Assembly: GCF_002482385.1 (NCBI RefSeq)
Contig: NZ_DLFW01000024.1
Span: forward strand, 249,438 to 290,683
DNA length: 41,246 nt
Direction of reading: 5' to 3'
Source of the DNA: Dysgonomonas sp. UBA7710
GTDB taxonomy: Bacteria > Bacteroidota > Bacteroidia > Bacteroidales > Dysgonomonadaceae
The position numbers and the translations under genes were made by a program. Shown here piece after piece: positions 15,723 to 23,362 of the stretch. Below the pieces are notes generated by a model, which did no database searches, was not told where the DNA came from, and saw nothing but the letters and a program-made list of their open reading frames with translations. Each line of letters begins with the position of its first letter. Position 1 is the stretch's first letter.

Positions 15723-17846
15723 CTATTTCTTCATCGATAGCTGTACCCTTTTCCGTGTCAAATCAACGGACAATACTTTGACTTCTACATGCTGATGAAG
15801 AGACACCACCTCTGTAGGGTCAGAAACGAAGCGGTCTGCTATTTCCGAAATATGCACCAACCCGTTCTCTTTGATACCCACATCCACAAAGCAACCAAAG
15901 TTTGTAATATTAGTAACGATTCCGGGAAGAATCATACCTTCACGTAAGTCATCGATAGTACGGATATTAGGATCGAATTCAAACATCTTAATGCCTTTAC
16001 GCGGGTCACGTCCCGGTTTATCCAGTTCTTCTATTATATCGTTCAGCGTAGGTAATCCGACCGTGTGCGTTATATACGACTTGAGGTCGAGCGATTTTTT
16101 CAATTCTTTATTCTGAATCAATTCTGAAACAGTACACTGCAAATCTTTCGCCATCTTTTCCACTACATGATAACTTTCGGGATGTACGGCAGAATTATCC
16201 AATGGGTTCACAGCTTCGGCAATACGAAGGAAACCTGCACACTGTTCAAAAGCCTTTTCTCCCATGCGGGCTACTTTCATAAGTTCTTTACGGGACTTGA
16301 AAGCACCATGTGCCGCGCGATAATCAACAATATTCTGTGCTAACACAGGCCCTAACCCTGACACGTAAGTCAACAGGTGTTTACTTGCGGTATTTACATT
16401 TACACCAACGAGATTTACACAACTTTCGACGGTCAGATCGAGGGAATTTTTCAATTTTGCCTGATCTACATCATGCTGGTACTGCCCTACTCCGATGGAT
16501 TTCGGATCTATCTTCACCAATTCGGCCAAGGGGTCCATCAGACGACGACCAATAGACACTGCCCCCCTGACTGTCACATCATAATCCGGAAATTCTTCAC
16601 GGGCGATTTTGGAAGCAGAATAGATCGATGCCCCATTCTCACTTACAACGAATACTTTCACTTCCTTTTCGTAACGGAGGTTGGTAATAAAACGCTCCGT
16701 TTCGCGGCTGGCAGTACCATTCCCGATAGCAATAGCATCTATATTATATGTAGACACCAGTTTCACCACTTTATTGCCGGCCTTGGATGTTTCATTTTGC
16801 GGTGGATGCGGATAAATTGTCTCATTATGCAACAGGTTTCCTTCCGCATCGAGACACACAAGTTTGCATCCTGTACGGTATCCCGGATCGATACCCAATA
16901 CCCTTTTCTGGCCCAATGGTGGAGCAAGCAGAAGTTGACGCAGATTTTCAATGAATACACGTATGGCCTCCTCATCCGCCTTTTGTTTCGATAAAGCTGA
17001 AAACTCCGTTTCTATCGACGGCTTCAACAATCGTTTGTATGAGTCTTCTATGGCATCGGCCACATAGTTAGTGGCTTCATTATCGTTATCTCCCTTTATA
17101 AAGCGCTTGTCCAGCCTTTCCAGTGCCGTATCTTCATCCGGTGCAATGTTTACACGAAGAAAACCTTCCGACTCCCCTCGACGTATTGCCAGTATACGGT
17201 GAGATGAAGCCTTGCTCAGTTTTTCGGAAAAATCGAAGTAATCGCGATATTTGTCACCTTCCTCTTCTTTCCCCTTCACTACCTTAGCGGTAATAACGGC
17301 CTCCCTCTCAAAAAGGTTGCGAATAGCATTACGGGCATACTCATCTTCATTTATCCATTCGGCTATGATATCACATGCCCCGGCAATAGCTTCTTTCGTA
17401 TCTTTTACATCGCCTTTTACATATGAGAGGGCTTTCCCTTCCACATCCACCGGGTGTTGCGCCATAATCAATTTTGCAAGCGGCTCCAATCCCTTTTTAC
17501 GGGCTATTTCGGCACGCGTCTGGCGTTTGGGTTTATAAGGGAGGTAGATATCTTCGAGTTCCGAACTGTTCCAACAGTTTTCGATACGCGTTTTCAGTTC
17601 AGGTGTCAGCTTCTCCTGTTCTTCTATCGATTTCAGGATTGTTTCGCGGCGCTTTACGAGTTCATTGAGCTTGTCATTTTGTTCTTTTATAGCTCCTATC
17701 TGAACCTCGTCCAGTCCTCCGGTTACTTCTTTACGGTAGCGGCTGATAAAAGGGATGGTTGCACCCGAATCCAACAAGCCTATTGTTTTTTCGATTTGTG
17801 AAGCTTTGATGCTTAATGCTGATGATATTAGGTCTGTAATTTTCAT
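15723..17846 (-). CDS. tex: Tex transcription accessory protein
   Basis: A nucleic-acid-binding protein of the Tex/Spt6-like family that affects transcription and RNA turnover. Started at 17846 it has 707 residues beginning MKITDLISSALSIKASQIEKTI; an upstream in-frame start at 17900 would add 18 residues read through a repeat and a promoter box and is rejected. Domains in order: Tex-like N-terminal helices (to about 190), YqgF-like RNase H fold (about 320-430, VLGIDPGYRTGCKLV and AIAIGNGTASRETERF), helix-hairpin-helix pairs (about 480-560, NTASKHLLTYVSGLGPVLAQNIVDYR), and an S1 domain at the C-terminus (GMILPGIVTNITNFGCFVDVG). A transcript of its own is likely; a -7 box sits inside the upstream repeat. 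Confidence 0.95.
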   Translation of the reverse strand: MKITDLISSALSIKASQIEKTIGLLDSGATIPFISRYRKEVTGGLDEVQIGAIKEQNDKLNELVKRRETILKSIEEQEKLTPELKTRIENCWNSSELEDIYLPYKPKRQTRAEIARKKGLEPLAKLIMAQHPVDVEGKALSYVKGDVKDTKEAIAGACDIIAEWINEDEYARNAIRNLFEREAVITAKVVKGKEEEGDKYRDYFDFSEKLSKASSHRILAIRRGESEGFLRVNIAPDEDTALERLDKRFIKGDNDNEATNYVADAIEDSYKRLLKPSIETEFSALSKQKADEEAIRVFIENLRQLLLAPPLGQKRVLGIDPGYRTGCKLVCLDAEGNLLHNETIYPHPPQNETSKAGNKVVKLVSTYNIDAIAIGNGTASRETERFITNLRYEKEVKVFVVSENGASIYSASKIAREEFPDYDVTVRGAVSIGRRLMDPLAELVKIDPKSIGVGQYQHDVDQAKLKNSLDLTVESCVNLVGVNVNTASKHLLTYVSGLGPVLAQNIVDYRAAHGAFKSRKELMKVARMGEKAFEQCAGFLRIAEAVNPLDNSAVHPESYHVVEKMAKDLQCTVSELIQNKELKKSLDLKSYITHTVGLPTLNDIIEELDKPGRDPRKGIKMFEFDPNIRTIDDLREGMILPGIVTNITNFGCFVDVGIKENGLVHISEIADRFVSDPTEVVSLHQHVEVKVLSVDLTRKRVQLSMKK

Positions 17847-17861
17847 ATTTAGTATTTTATT

Positions 17862-17890
17862 TCTCACAAAGGCACGAAGACACAAAAATA
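17862..17890. repeat. Left copy of the CAAAG-word repeat, overlapping a tex promoter box
   Basis: TCTCACAAAGGCACGAAGAC then ACAAAAATA. It is a diverged direct copy of the arm at 18329-18365 (same order: TCTCAC, then CAAAG-like words, then AAAAATA). Minus-strand TATTTTTG at 17883-17890, 37 bp before the tex start, fits the TAnnTTTG -7 box, so the repeat may carry part of the tex promoter. Confidence 0.65.
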
Positions 17891-17933
17891 GTATCTTCAA
17901 TGGTATTGCTCACTATCTTTGTATAGTATATTT

Positions 17934-18311
17934 TTATAGGTTATTTACAATTCTTGTTATTCCGTTTTTTATAAGGGGTTCATTAAAATTGATTAGTAGT
18001 CCCAGCTTAATATCTGTTATTTTTAAATATGTAAACAGTTGTTTGGGATGAACAGATGATATTTTTTCAACAGATTTCAACTCAATGATAACCTTATCTT
18101 CTATAATTAAATCTGCCCGGAAACCAATATCCATTTTCAATTCGTCCCAGAATACAGGAATAGTTTTCTGTCTTTCTACTTTCAAATCCAGTATATTCAA
18201 TTCATAATACATTATTTCTTCATAAACAGACTCTAACAAACCCGGCCCTAATTCAGAATGTATACAATATGCAATATCTACAATATGTTTTGATATTTCA
18301 TTTTCACTCAT
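17934..18311 (-). CDS. GxxExxY family protein, PD-(D/E)XK nuclease-like
   Basis: A 125-residue protein (start at 18311, MSENEISKHIVDIAYCIHSEL; nine upstream residues from 18338 are unlikely). The family-naming motif is exact: G24-x-x-E27-x-x-Y30 in GPGLLESVYEE. Further on, D67 in FRADLII, then E77-x-K79 in VIIELKS, then Q91 and Y95 in QLFTYLK give the D...ExK...Q arrangement of PD-(D/E)XK nucleases (Pfam PDDEXK_3). Biochemical role is not established for the family. The gene stands alone between tex and a pseudouridine synthase and is bracketed by same-direction copies of a CGCAAAG-word repeat, with a 31-bp inverted repeat on its upstream side. It is AT-richer than its neighbours. This suggests acquired or mobile DNA; a resident gene invaded by repeats is the alternative. 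Confidence 0.85.
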   Translation of the reverse strand: MSENEISKHIVDIAYCIHSELGPGLLESVYEEIMYYELNILDLKVERQKTIPVFWDELKMDIGFRADLIIEDKVIIELKSVEKISSVHPKQLFTYLKITDIKLGLLINFNEPLIKNGITRIVNNL

Positions 18312-18328
18312 GTTCTTAAAACTTTTTA

Positions 18329-18476
18329 TCTCACGCAAAGACGCAAAGGCGCAAAGAAAAATATTGAAAATAACTTTCGAAAAACAAAGAATAGAGTTGG
18401 AATCAAATAAAAGCGAATAACACTTTTACTTTTTTATTCAAAAGCTTTCTTTGCGCCTTTGCATCTTTGCGTGAGA
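18329..18476. repeat. 31-bp inverted repeat of CGCAAAG words
   Basis: Left arm 18329-18359 begins TCTCACGCAAAGACGCAAAG and continues GCGCAAAGAAA; it holds three 8-bp units of CGCAAAGR. The right arm 18446-18476 is its reverse complement with 30 of 31 bases matching (one C/T change). The loop is 86 bp of AT-rich sequence without a gene. The arm starts 18 bp upstream of the GxxExxY start codon. The rest of the spacer to 18574 shows nothing recognisable. Confidence 0.9.
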
Positions 18477-18574
18477 TTTTTCTTTTGTATTTAATTACTG
18501 ATTCACATTACTTACCAATCTTATTCTGTTTTCCATTTTTCCTATATACCTTATTTTGCACATTTGCGAAAGAC

Positions 18575-19246
18575 TTATATTCCACCAAAAGCCTGCCACA
18601 AATTATCTTCCGGCACAGGTGCAGTAACTTCGATTAATTCTTTCGATACCGGATGAATAAAGGATATCTTACGTGCATGCAGGCTGATGCCACCATCGGG
18701 ATTGGAACGCTCAGCCCCGTACTTCAAATCCCCTTTTATCGGGCTGCCGATTTTTGCCAGCTGGCAACGTATCTGATGATGGCGGCCTGTTTCCAGATCT
18801 ATTTCGAGTAAGCTATATTTATCTGAACGGGCAATTAGTTTATAATGCAGTATAGCCTGTTTAGAATTCGGCTTCTCCGTATCATATGCATACGATTTAT
18901 TCTGTTTTTCATTCCGCACCAGATAATGCTTCAACGTTCCCTCCGGCTGCTTGGGCGTATTCTTTACAATAGCCCAGTATGTTTTGCTTATTTCCTTATT
19001 CTTAAACATATCATTCAGGCGGGACAAAGCCTTGCTTGTCCTGGCAAAGACCACGATCCCGCTCGTAGGACGGTCGAGGCGGTGGGTAACGCCACAAAAA
19101 ACATTTCCCGGCTTATTGTACTTCTCTTTCAGGTATTCTTTCACGATTTCCGAAAGCGGTTTATCTCCGGTCTTGTCTCCCTGTACAATTTCCGATACAG
19201 TCTTATTGACAATTATAATATGATTATCTTCGTAGAGAACAGTCAT
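18575..19246 (-). CDS. RluA-family RNA pseudouridine synthase
   Basis: Isomerises uridine to pseudouridine in rRNA or tRNA. 223 residues, the single-domain form without an N-terminal S4 domain. Catalytic aspartate is D58 in THRLDRPTSGIVVFA; other family motifs are MFKNKEISKTYWAIV, SLLEIDLETGRHHQIRCQLA and HARKISFIHP. The position modified cannot be told from sequence. It is downstream of the CoA-transferase gene but separated by a perfect-stem terminator, so it is probably a separate unit. Confidence 0.93.
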   Translation of the reverse strand: MTVLYEDNHIIIVNKTVSEIVQGDKTGDKPLSEIVKEYLKEKYNKPGNVFCGVTHRLDRPTSGIVVFARTSKALSRLNDMFKNKEISKTYWAIVKNTPKQPEGTLKHYLVRNEKQNKSYAYDTEKPNSKQAILHYKLIARSDKYSLLEIDLETGRHHQIRCQLAKIGSPIKGDLKYGAERSNPDGGISLHARKISFIHPVSKELIEVTAPVPEDNLWQAFGGI

Positions 19247-19297
19247 TATGAAAATTTCAAGATTGCAAATTCAAAGATTCCAAAATTATTACAAAGA

Positions 19298-19328
19298 AAA
19301 ACCTTTCGATTGACAATCGAAAGGTTTT
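19298..19328. terminator. Terminator after the CoA-transferase gene
   Basis: AAAACCTTTCGATTG (19298-19312) and CAATCGAAAGGTTTT (19314-19328) are a perfect 15-bp inverted repeat, followed on the minus strand by TCTTTG. It lies 28 bp past the stop of the CoA-transferase. Confidence 0.85.
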
Positions 19329-19356
19329 CTCAGTTATAATGTTTAATATATATGTG

Positions 19357-20853
19357 TTAAGCGTTCTTTGGTTTTCTCCAGGTAACGTTTTTCATGTCGC
19401 CTGTTTCCTGGAATGCTTCGTGAAAAGCAAAGGCATTATACATATCGAACCTTGTTTGTCCCTTAGGTGCATTCTTAATATATTCCTGCAATAGAGGACG
19501 GTAATCCGGATGCACACAGTTATTGATGATTTCCTGCGCACGGTCTTCAGGACATTTGCCACGAAGATCGGCAACACCGTACTCCGATATGATTACTTTC
19601 ACGGAATGTTCACTATGATCCTGATGTGCAACCATTGGCACAAAAGAACTTATCTTTCCGTCTTTTGCCACCGATGGCGTAACGAATATAGATACATATG
19701 CACTACGGGTAAAGTCACCCGAACCTCCGATACCATTCATCATCTTGGTACCCATCACATGGGTTGAGTTAATATTACCATAAATATCCGCTTCAATAGC
19801 TGTATTGATGGCAATAACACCCAGACGGCGAACTACTTCAGGATTGTTTGAATATTCGGAAGGGCGCAATACGATCCTTTCTTTGAAGAAGTCCAGATTC
19901 TGATATATATGCTCGATACAAGGATTACTTACAGTTAAAGAACAGCCACTTGCGAATTTCACACGTCCCGATTCCATAAGGCCTATAACAGCGTCCTGAA
20001 TAACCTCGGTATAAACGTCAAAATCAGGAATTTCCTTACTTTCACCCATGGCTGCAAGCACAGCATTTGCTATATTACCCACACCTGACTGTACAGGCAG
20101 AAATGTTTTTGGCATACGGCCTTCCGCCATTTCCTTAATAAAGAAATTAGCTACATTTTCTCCGATTTTCGCAGTTACTTCATCTACCGGAGCGAAACCA
20201 TTTCCTTCATTCGGTTCGTTGGTTCTTACAACGATTATTTTTTCAGGGTCTACTTTTATGTGGTCTTTACCTACGCGGTCATGTACACCATATACCGGAA
20301 TGTCTTCACGTGTAGGCGGGTCCTGCGGCTCCGGAATATCATGTATTCCACGCATTGCCTTCGGGTTCCATTCATTTAGCTCTACAATGACTTTTTTTGC
20401 CAGACGGCTTACCGTAGGAGAGATACCGACACCACATGTAGGGACTATTTCACCATTCTCTGTAACTTCACATGCTTCTACGATAGCGTAGTCTACTTTT
20501 CCATAATACCCGTAACGGATATCCTGTGCCATTGTGGAGAGGTGCAAATCGCAATATTTGATTTCTCCATTATTGATTGCATCGCGCATGCTTTTGTTTG
20601 TCTGATAAGGTGCACGGAAGTTAATAGCTTTCGCCCTGGTTAAGACCCCGTCTAACTTATCTCCAGTGGATGCTCCTGTGAACACATTTATTTTGAAAGG
20701 ATTACCCTTTGCATGTTCTTCTTCGGCGCGTTTTGCGATAAATCCGGGTACTACTTTGGGACATCCTGCATGCGTAAAACCGCTAAATCCCACATTGTCG
20801 TTGTTGTTGATAAGTGCGGCTGCCTCTTCAGCAGTCATAAATTTTAAAGCCAT
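19357..20853 (-). CDS. Acetyl-CoA hydrolase/succinate CoA-transferase family
   Basis: Class I CoA-transferase of the Cat1/AarC group, moving CoA between acetate, succinate or propionate carriers. In Bacteroidales it fits the step linking succinyl-CoA or propionyl-CoA to free acids during fermentation. 498 residues, the family length. The catalytic glutamate is E283 in FDVYTEVIQDAVIGLMESG; glycine-rich substrate loops are GFSGFTHAG near 24-30, VQSGVGNIANAV near 254-265, and the C-terminal GIGGSGDFTRSA and HQDHSEHSV. Substrate preference cannot be resolved without comparison. A strong TACTTTTG promoter box lies 70 bp upstream and a strong terminator follows, consistent with a highly expressed single gene. 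Confidence 0.92.
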   Translation of the reverse strand: MALKFMTAEEAAALINNNDNVGFSGFTHAGCPKVVPGFIAKRAEEEHAKGNPFKINVFTGASTGDKLDGVLTRAKAINFRAPYQTNKSMRDAINNGEIKYCDLHLSTMAQDIRYGYYGKVDYAIVEACEVTENGEIVPTCGVGISPTVSRLAKKVIVELNEWNPKAMRGIHDIPEPQDPPTREDIPVYGVHDRVGKDHIKVDPEKIIVVRTNEPNEGNGFAPVDEVTAKIGENVANFFIKEMAEGRMPKTFLPVQSGVGNIANAVLAAMGESKEIPDFDVYTEVIQDAVIGLMESGRVKFASGCSLTVSNPCIEHIYQNLDFFKERIVLRPSEYSNNPEVVRRLGVIAINTAIEADIYGNINSTHVMGTKMMNGIGGSGDFTRSAYVSIFVTPSVAKDGKISSFVPMVAHQDHSEHSVKVIISEYGVADLRGKCPEDRAQEIINNCVHPDYRPLLQEYIKNAPKGQTRFDMYNAFAFHEAFQETGDMKNVTWRKPKNA

Positions 20854-20922
20854 TGTTTTTTAAAATGTATGATTTATATAAGTTATTAAGTTGATTTTCA
20901 TATGTGTTTCGCTTTCGCGCTG

Positions 20923-20930
20923 CAAAAGTA
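20923..20930 (-). promoter_or_regulatory. -7 box for the CoA-transferase gene
   Basis: Minus-strand TACTTTTG (context TTTGTACTTTTGCAGCG), a good match to TAnnTTTG, 70 bp before the start codon. Confidence 0.65.
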
Positions 20931-21083
20931 CAAAATAAATATCTGATGTGCTATTTTAAATCATTAAAAATTCGAAGACTACAATTTAGTCCTGTTATTC
21001 AAAAAAAATAAAGACTTTCATTTCTAATGAAAACAATATACATAAACAAAAGGAAATCGTCCTTGCAGGCTGTACTTATAAAA

Positions 21084-21665
21084 TCAGATACCTTCCAAAA
21101 AACTGCACAAAGCTTTCACAGCCAGTGCACGGTGGCTTATATTATTTTTAACATCACTTCCTAATTCGGCAAATGTCGCTGTATATCCGTCGGGCATAAA
21201 TACCGGATCATAACCAAATCCGGCAGTCCCTTTTTCTTCTGAGATTATTTTTCCGTTAATTTTCCCGTCAAAAAGATATTCCTTTCCATCCAGAATCAAC
21301 GCTATTACAGACCTGAAACGGGCCTTACGGTTTGTAACGCCATCCAGATTAGCCAAAAGTTTTCTCATATTGGCTTTAGCATCATGTCCATCTCCGGCAT
21401 AACGGGCCGAATACACACCCGGCGCGCCATTCAATGCTTCTACTTCAAGCCCTGTGTCATCACCGAAACTGTCGTAACCGTATTTCTCTTTCACATAGCG
21501 GGCTTTTATCAAAGCATTTTCTTCCAGGGTCTCGCCCGGTTCGGCTATATCTTCATCGCAACCAATATCTTTAAGGCTTAGTATTTCAAATTTATCTTTT
21601 ACAACTTCCCTGACCTCTTCCAGTTTATGAGTGTTGTTTGTAGCGAACACAAGTTTTCTTTTCAT
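21084..21665 (-). CDS. rdgB: XTP/dITP diphosphatase
   Basis: House-cleaning pyrophosphatase that removes dITP, XTP and related non-canonical purine nucleotides. 193 residues, the family length. Motifs: KLVFATNNTHKLEEV at the start (nucleotide loop), SFGDDTGLEVEALNGAPGVYSARYAG (substrate and metal site), FGYDPVFMPDGYTATFAEL, and NNISHRALAVKAL at the end. Its ATG overlaps the aminotransferase stop by 4 bp (ATGA), so translation is probably coupled. Confidence 0.96.
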   Translation of the reverse strand: MKRKLVFATNNTHKLEEVREVVKDKFEILSLKDIGCDEDIAEPGETLEENALIKARYVKEKYGYDSFGDDTGLEVEALNGAPGVYSARYAGDGHDAKANMRKLLANLDGVTNRKARFRSVIALILDGKEYLFDGKINGKIISEEKGTAGFGYDPVFMPDGYTATFAELGSDVKNNISHRALAVKALCSFLEGI

Positions 21666-22864
21666 TTCTCTTTCTGCACATTATAAGTTTCCAATGCTTT
21701 TTCTAATACTGTAAGCGCATTTCCCAGATCATCTTTATTGAGTACATAGGCTATGCGAACCTCATTTTTCCCCAGTCCCGGTGTTGTATAAAAGCCTGAA
21801 GCTGGAGCCATAAACACAGTCTGTCCTTCGTACTCAAAATCGGACAGGCACCAGGCGCAAAATTCATCGGCATCATCTACCGGCAGACGTGCAACCGTAT
21901 AAAATGCTCCCATAGGAATCGGTGAATATACCCCCGGTATACGGTTCAGGCGGTCGATAAGGAACTTACGTCTTTCCACATATTCATCGTAGGTATCACG
22001 AAGATAATCAGGACTTGCATCCAGTGAAGCCTCTGCCGCAATCTGGCCGATAAGCGGAGGACTAAGGCGCGCCTGACAGAATTTCATCAGAGTCTTGCGT
22101 AATTCCTTATTTTTAGTAATCAATGCGCCGATACGGATACCGCACTCGCTATATCTTTTCGAGACCGAATCTATCAGCACCACATTATCCTCGATACCGA
22201 CAAGGTGACAAGCCGAAATATATGGCGAATTGGTGTAGATAAACTCACGGTATACCTCATCCGAAAATAAATAAAGATCATGCTTCTGCACCAGATGCTT
22301 TATCTGATTCATCTCGGCACGCGAATATAAATATCCTGTCGGGTTATTCGGATTACATATCATAATTCCTTTTGTTCGCTCATTTATCAGCTCTTCAAAC
22401 TTTTCAACCGGGGGCAAAGCAAACCCTTCTTCAATAGAAGAGGATACTGTGCGGATAATGGCTCCGGCCGATACGGCAAAGGCCATATAGTTGGCATAAG
22501 CAGGCTCCGGCACTATTATTTCATCACCCGGATTGAGGCAGGCCAGAAATGCGAACAATACAGCTTCCGACCCTCCGGTAGTAATAATTATATCGTCAGC
22601 CGATACATTTATATTATACTTTGCATAATAACCAACCAGTTTCTCACGATAAGAACGGTATCCATCGCTGGGACTATACTCCAGTATAGTGCGGTCGATA
22701 TTGCGTATCGCCTCAAGCGCTTCTTCGGGAGTAGGCAGATCAGGCTGTCCGATATTCAGATGATATACTTTCAAACCCCTGGCTTTAGCCGAGTCGGACA
22801 ATGGAGCCAATTTCCTGATGGGAGAATTCGGCATTTCTATTCCTCGCTGCGAAATATGTGGCAT
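21662..22864 (-). CDS. Class I/II pyridoxal-phosphate aminotransferase
   Basis: A 400-residue fold-type I aminotransferase related to aspartate/aromatic transaminases. PLP site: TTGGSEA near 96-101, N173 in NPNNPTGYLY, D202 in LFSDEVYREF, Schiff-base lysine K236 in DSVSKRYSECG, and R244 in CGIRIG. Exact amino-acid specificity cannot be told. Bacteroidetes orthologues start with the same M-x-x-I-S-x-RG pattern, supporting the start at 22864. It leads the pair with rdgB and has a TATATTTG box 39 bp upstream. Confidence 0.93.
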   Translation of the reverse strand: MPHISQRGIEMPNSPIRKLAPLSDSAKARGLKVYHLNIGQPDLPTPEEALEAIRNIDRTILEYSPSDGYRSYREKLVGYYAKYNINVSADDIIITTGGSEAVLFAFLACLNPGDEIIVPEPAYANYMAFAVSAGAIIRTVSSSIEEGFALPPVEKFEELINERTKGIMICNPNNPTGYLYSRAEMNQIKHLVQKHDLYLFSDEVYREFIYTNSPYISACHLVGIEDNVVLIDSVSKRYSECGIRIGALITKNKELRKTLMKFCQARLSPPLIGQIAAEASLDASPDYLRDTYDEYVERRKFLIDRLNRIPGVYSPIPMGAFYTVARLPVDDADEFCAWCLSDFEYEGQTVFMAPASGFYTTPGLGKNEVRIAYVLNKDDLGNALTVLEKALETYNVQKEK

Positions 22865-22902
22865 AATGCTATTTTAATATATATTTTATTTTCAACAAGG
22901 CG

Positions 22903-22910
22903 CAAATATA
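22903..22910 (-). promoter_or_regulatory. -7 box for the aminotransferase-rdgB pair
   Basis: Minus-strand TATATTTG, 39 bp before the aminotransferase start. Beyond it, 22920-22940 has a GAGTTATAAGTTATA word repeat. Confidence 0.6.
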
Positions 22911-23074
22911 CGAATTTTACTTATGAGTTATAAGTTATACGCGACGAATTTATAGCGTCTTCATTTACCCGCTTTACTTATTTTTCACCCCTGCTCTTCC
23001 TTATTAATTGGTAAGCATGATGATACTCATTACAAATAATTATCGCAAAAAAGTAAAACTTCTATATTATTGTG

Positions 23075-23082
23075 TATCTTTG
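23075..23082 (+). promoter_or_regulatory. -7 box for the B12 operon
   Basis: TATCTTTG sits immediately before the riboswitch P1 stem, which places the transcript start at the edge of the aptamer. Confidence 0.6.
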
Positions 23083-23085
23083 CGC

Positions 23086-23236
23086 TACTTTGTTCCATTA
23101 AGGATGAAAAGGGAATCAGGTGTAAATCCTGAACAGACCCGCTGCTGTAAGCTCTGGGAATGTTTATATCAAAATACCACTGTTGCAAAATGGGAAGGTG
23201 ATATGAGCAAGAGCGAGTCAGAAGACCTGCAAAGTA
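23086..23236 (+). promoter_or_regulatory. Cobalamin riboswitch
   Basis: An adenosyl- or methylcobalamin aptamer, recognised by the conserved core GGGAATCAGGTGTAAATCC, then CCCGCTGCTGTAAGC, then CCACTG...GGGAAGGTG, and the B12 box AGTCAGAAGACCTGC at 23216-23230. The outer P1 stem is TACTTTG (23086-23092) with CAAAGTA (23230-23236). No terminator stem with a T run follows, so control is more likely of translation than of termination, the usual mode in Bacteroidetes. An open frame that runs through this RNA is not a gene. It lies about 120 bp ahead of btuB and would shut the uptake genes down when B12 is plentiful. Confidence 0.95.
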
Positions 23237-23275
23237 ATACTTTCGACAGCTTTCGAGGAATAAGGCTTAAGAAAC

Positions 23276-23362
23276 ATGCGTAAAAGAATCCAACCACCCT
23301 TCTTTTTCTTTGTTCTTATCGGATGCTGCAATTATACTAAAAGATATATTTTGCATAGATGA
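23276..23362 (+). CDS. Possible 28-residue leader peptide ahead of btuB
   Basis: A short frame starting 39 bases after the riboswitch P1 stem, reading MRKRIQPPFFFFVLIGCC and ten more residues, NYTKRYILHR. Its TGA overlaps the btuB ATG in the string ATGA (23359-23362). This is the arrangement of translational coupling: the riboswitch would control ribosome entry at the leader, and btuB would be reached by re-initiation. The peptide has a basic start and a hydrophobic run, like a vestigial signal sequence. It has no recognised homologue and may be a chance frame; the evidence is its position and exact overlap. Confidence 0.35.
   Translation: MRKRIQPPFFFFVLIGCCNYTKRYILHR

Noticed and set aside
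16377..16994. 205-codon open frame antisense to tex
   Set aside because: It lies wholly within tex, which has full-length family motifs; the peptide has no recognisable pattern.
17913..17921. TATCTTTG on the plus strand at the 3' end of the GxxExxY gene
   Set aside because: It could drive an antisense RNA, but no other promoter element or transcript evidence supports it.
18329..18476. Possible CRISPR array
   Set aside because: Only 8-bp tandem words and one inverted pair; no evenly spaced long repeats with unique spacers and no cas genes.
23008..23283. 91-codon open frame on the plus strand
   Set aside because: It runs through the cobalamin riboswitch; its peptide simply translates the aptamer core and B12 box.
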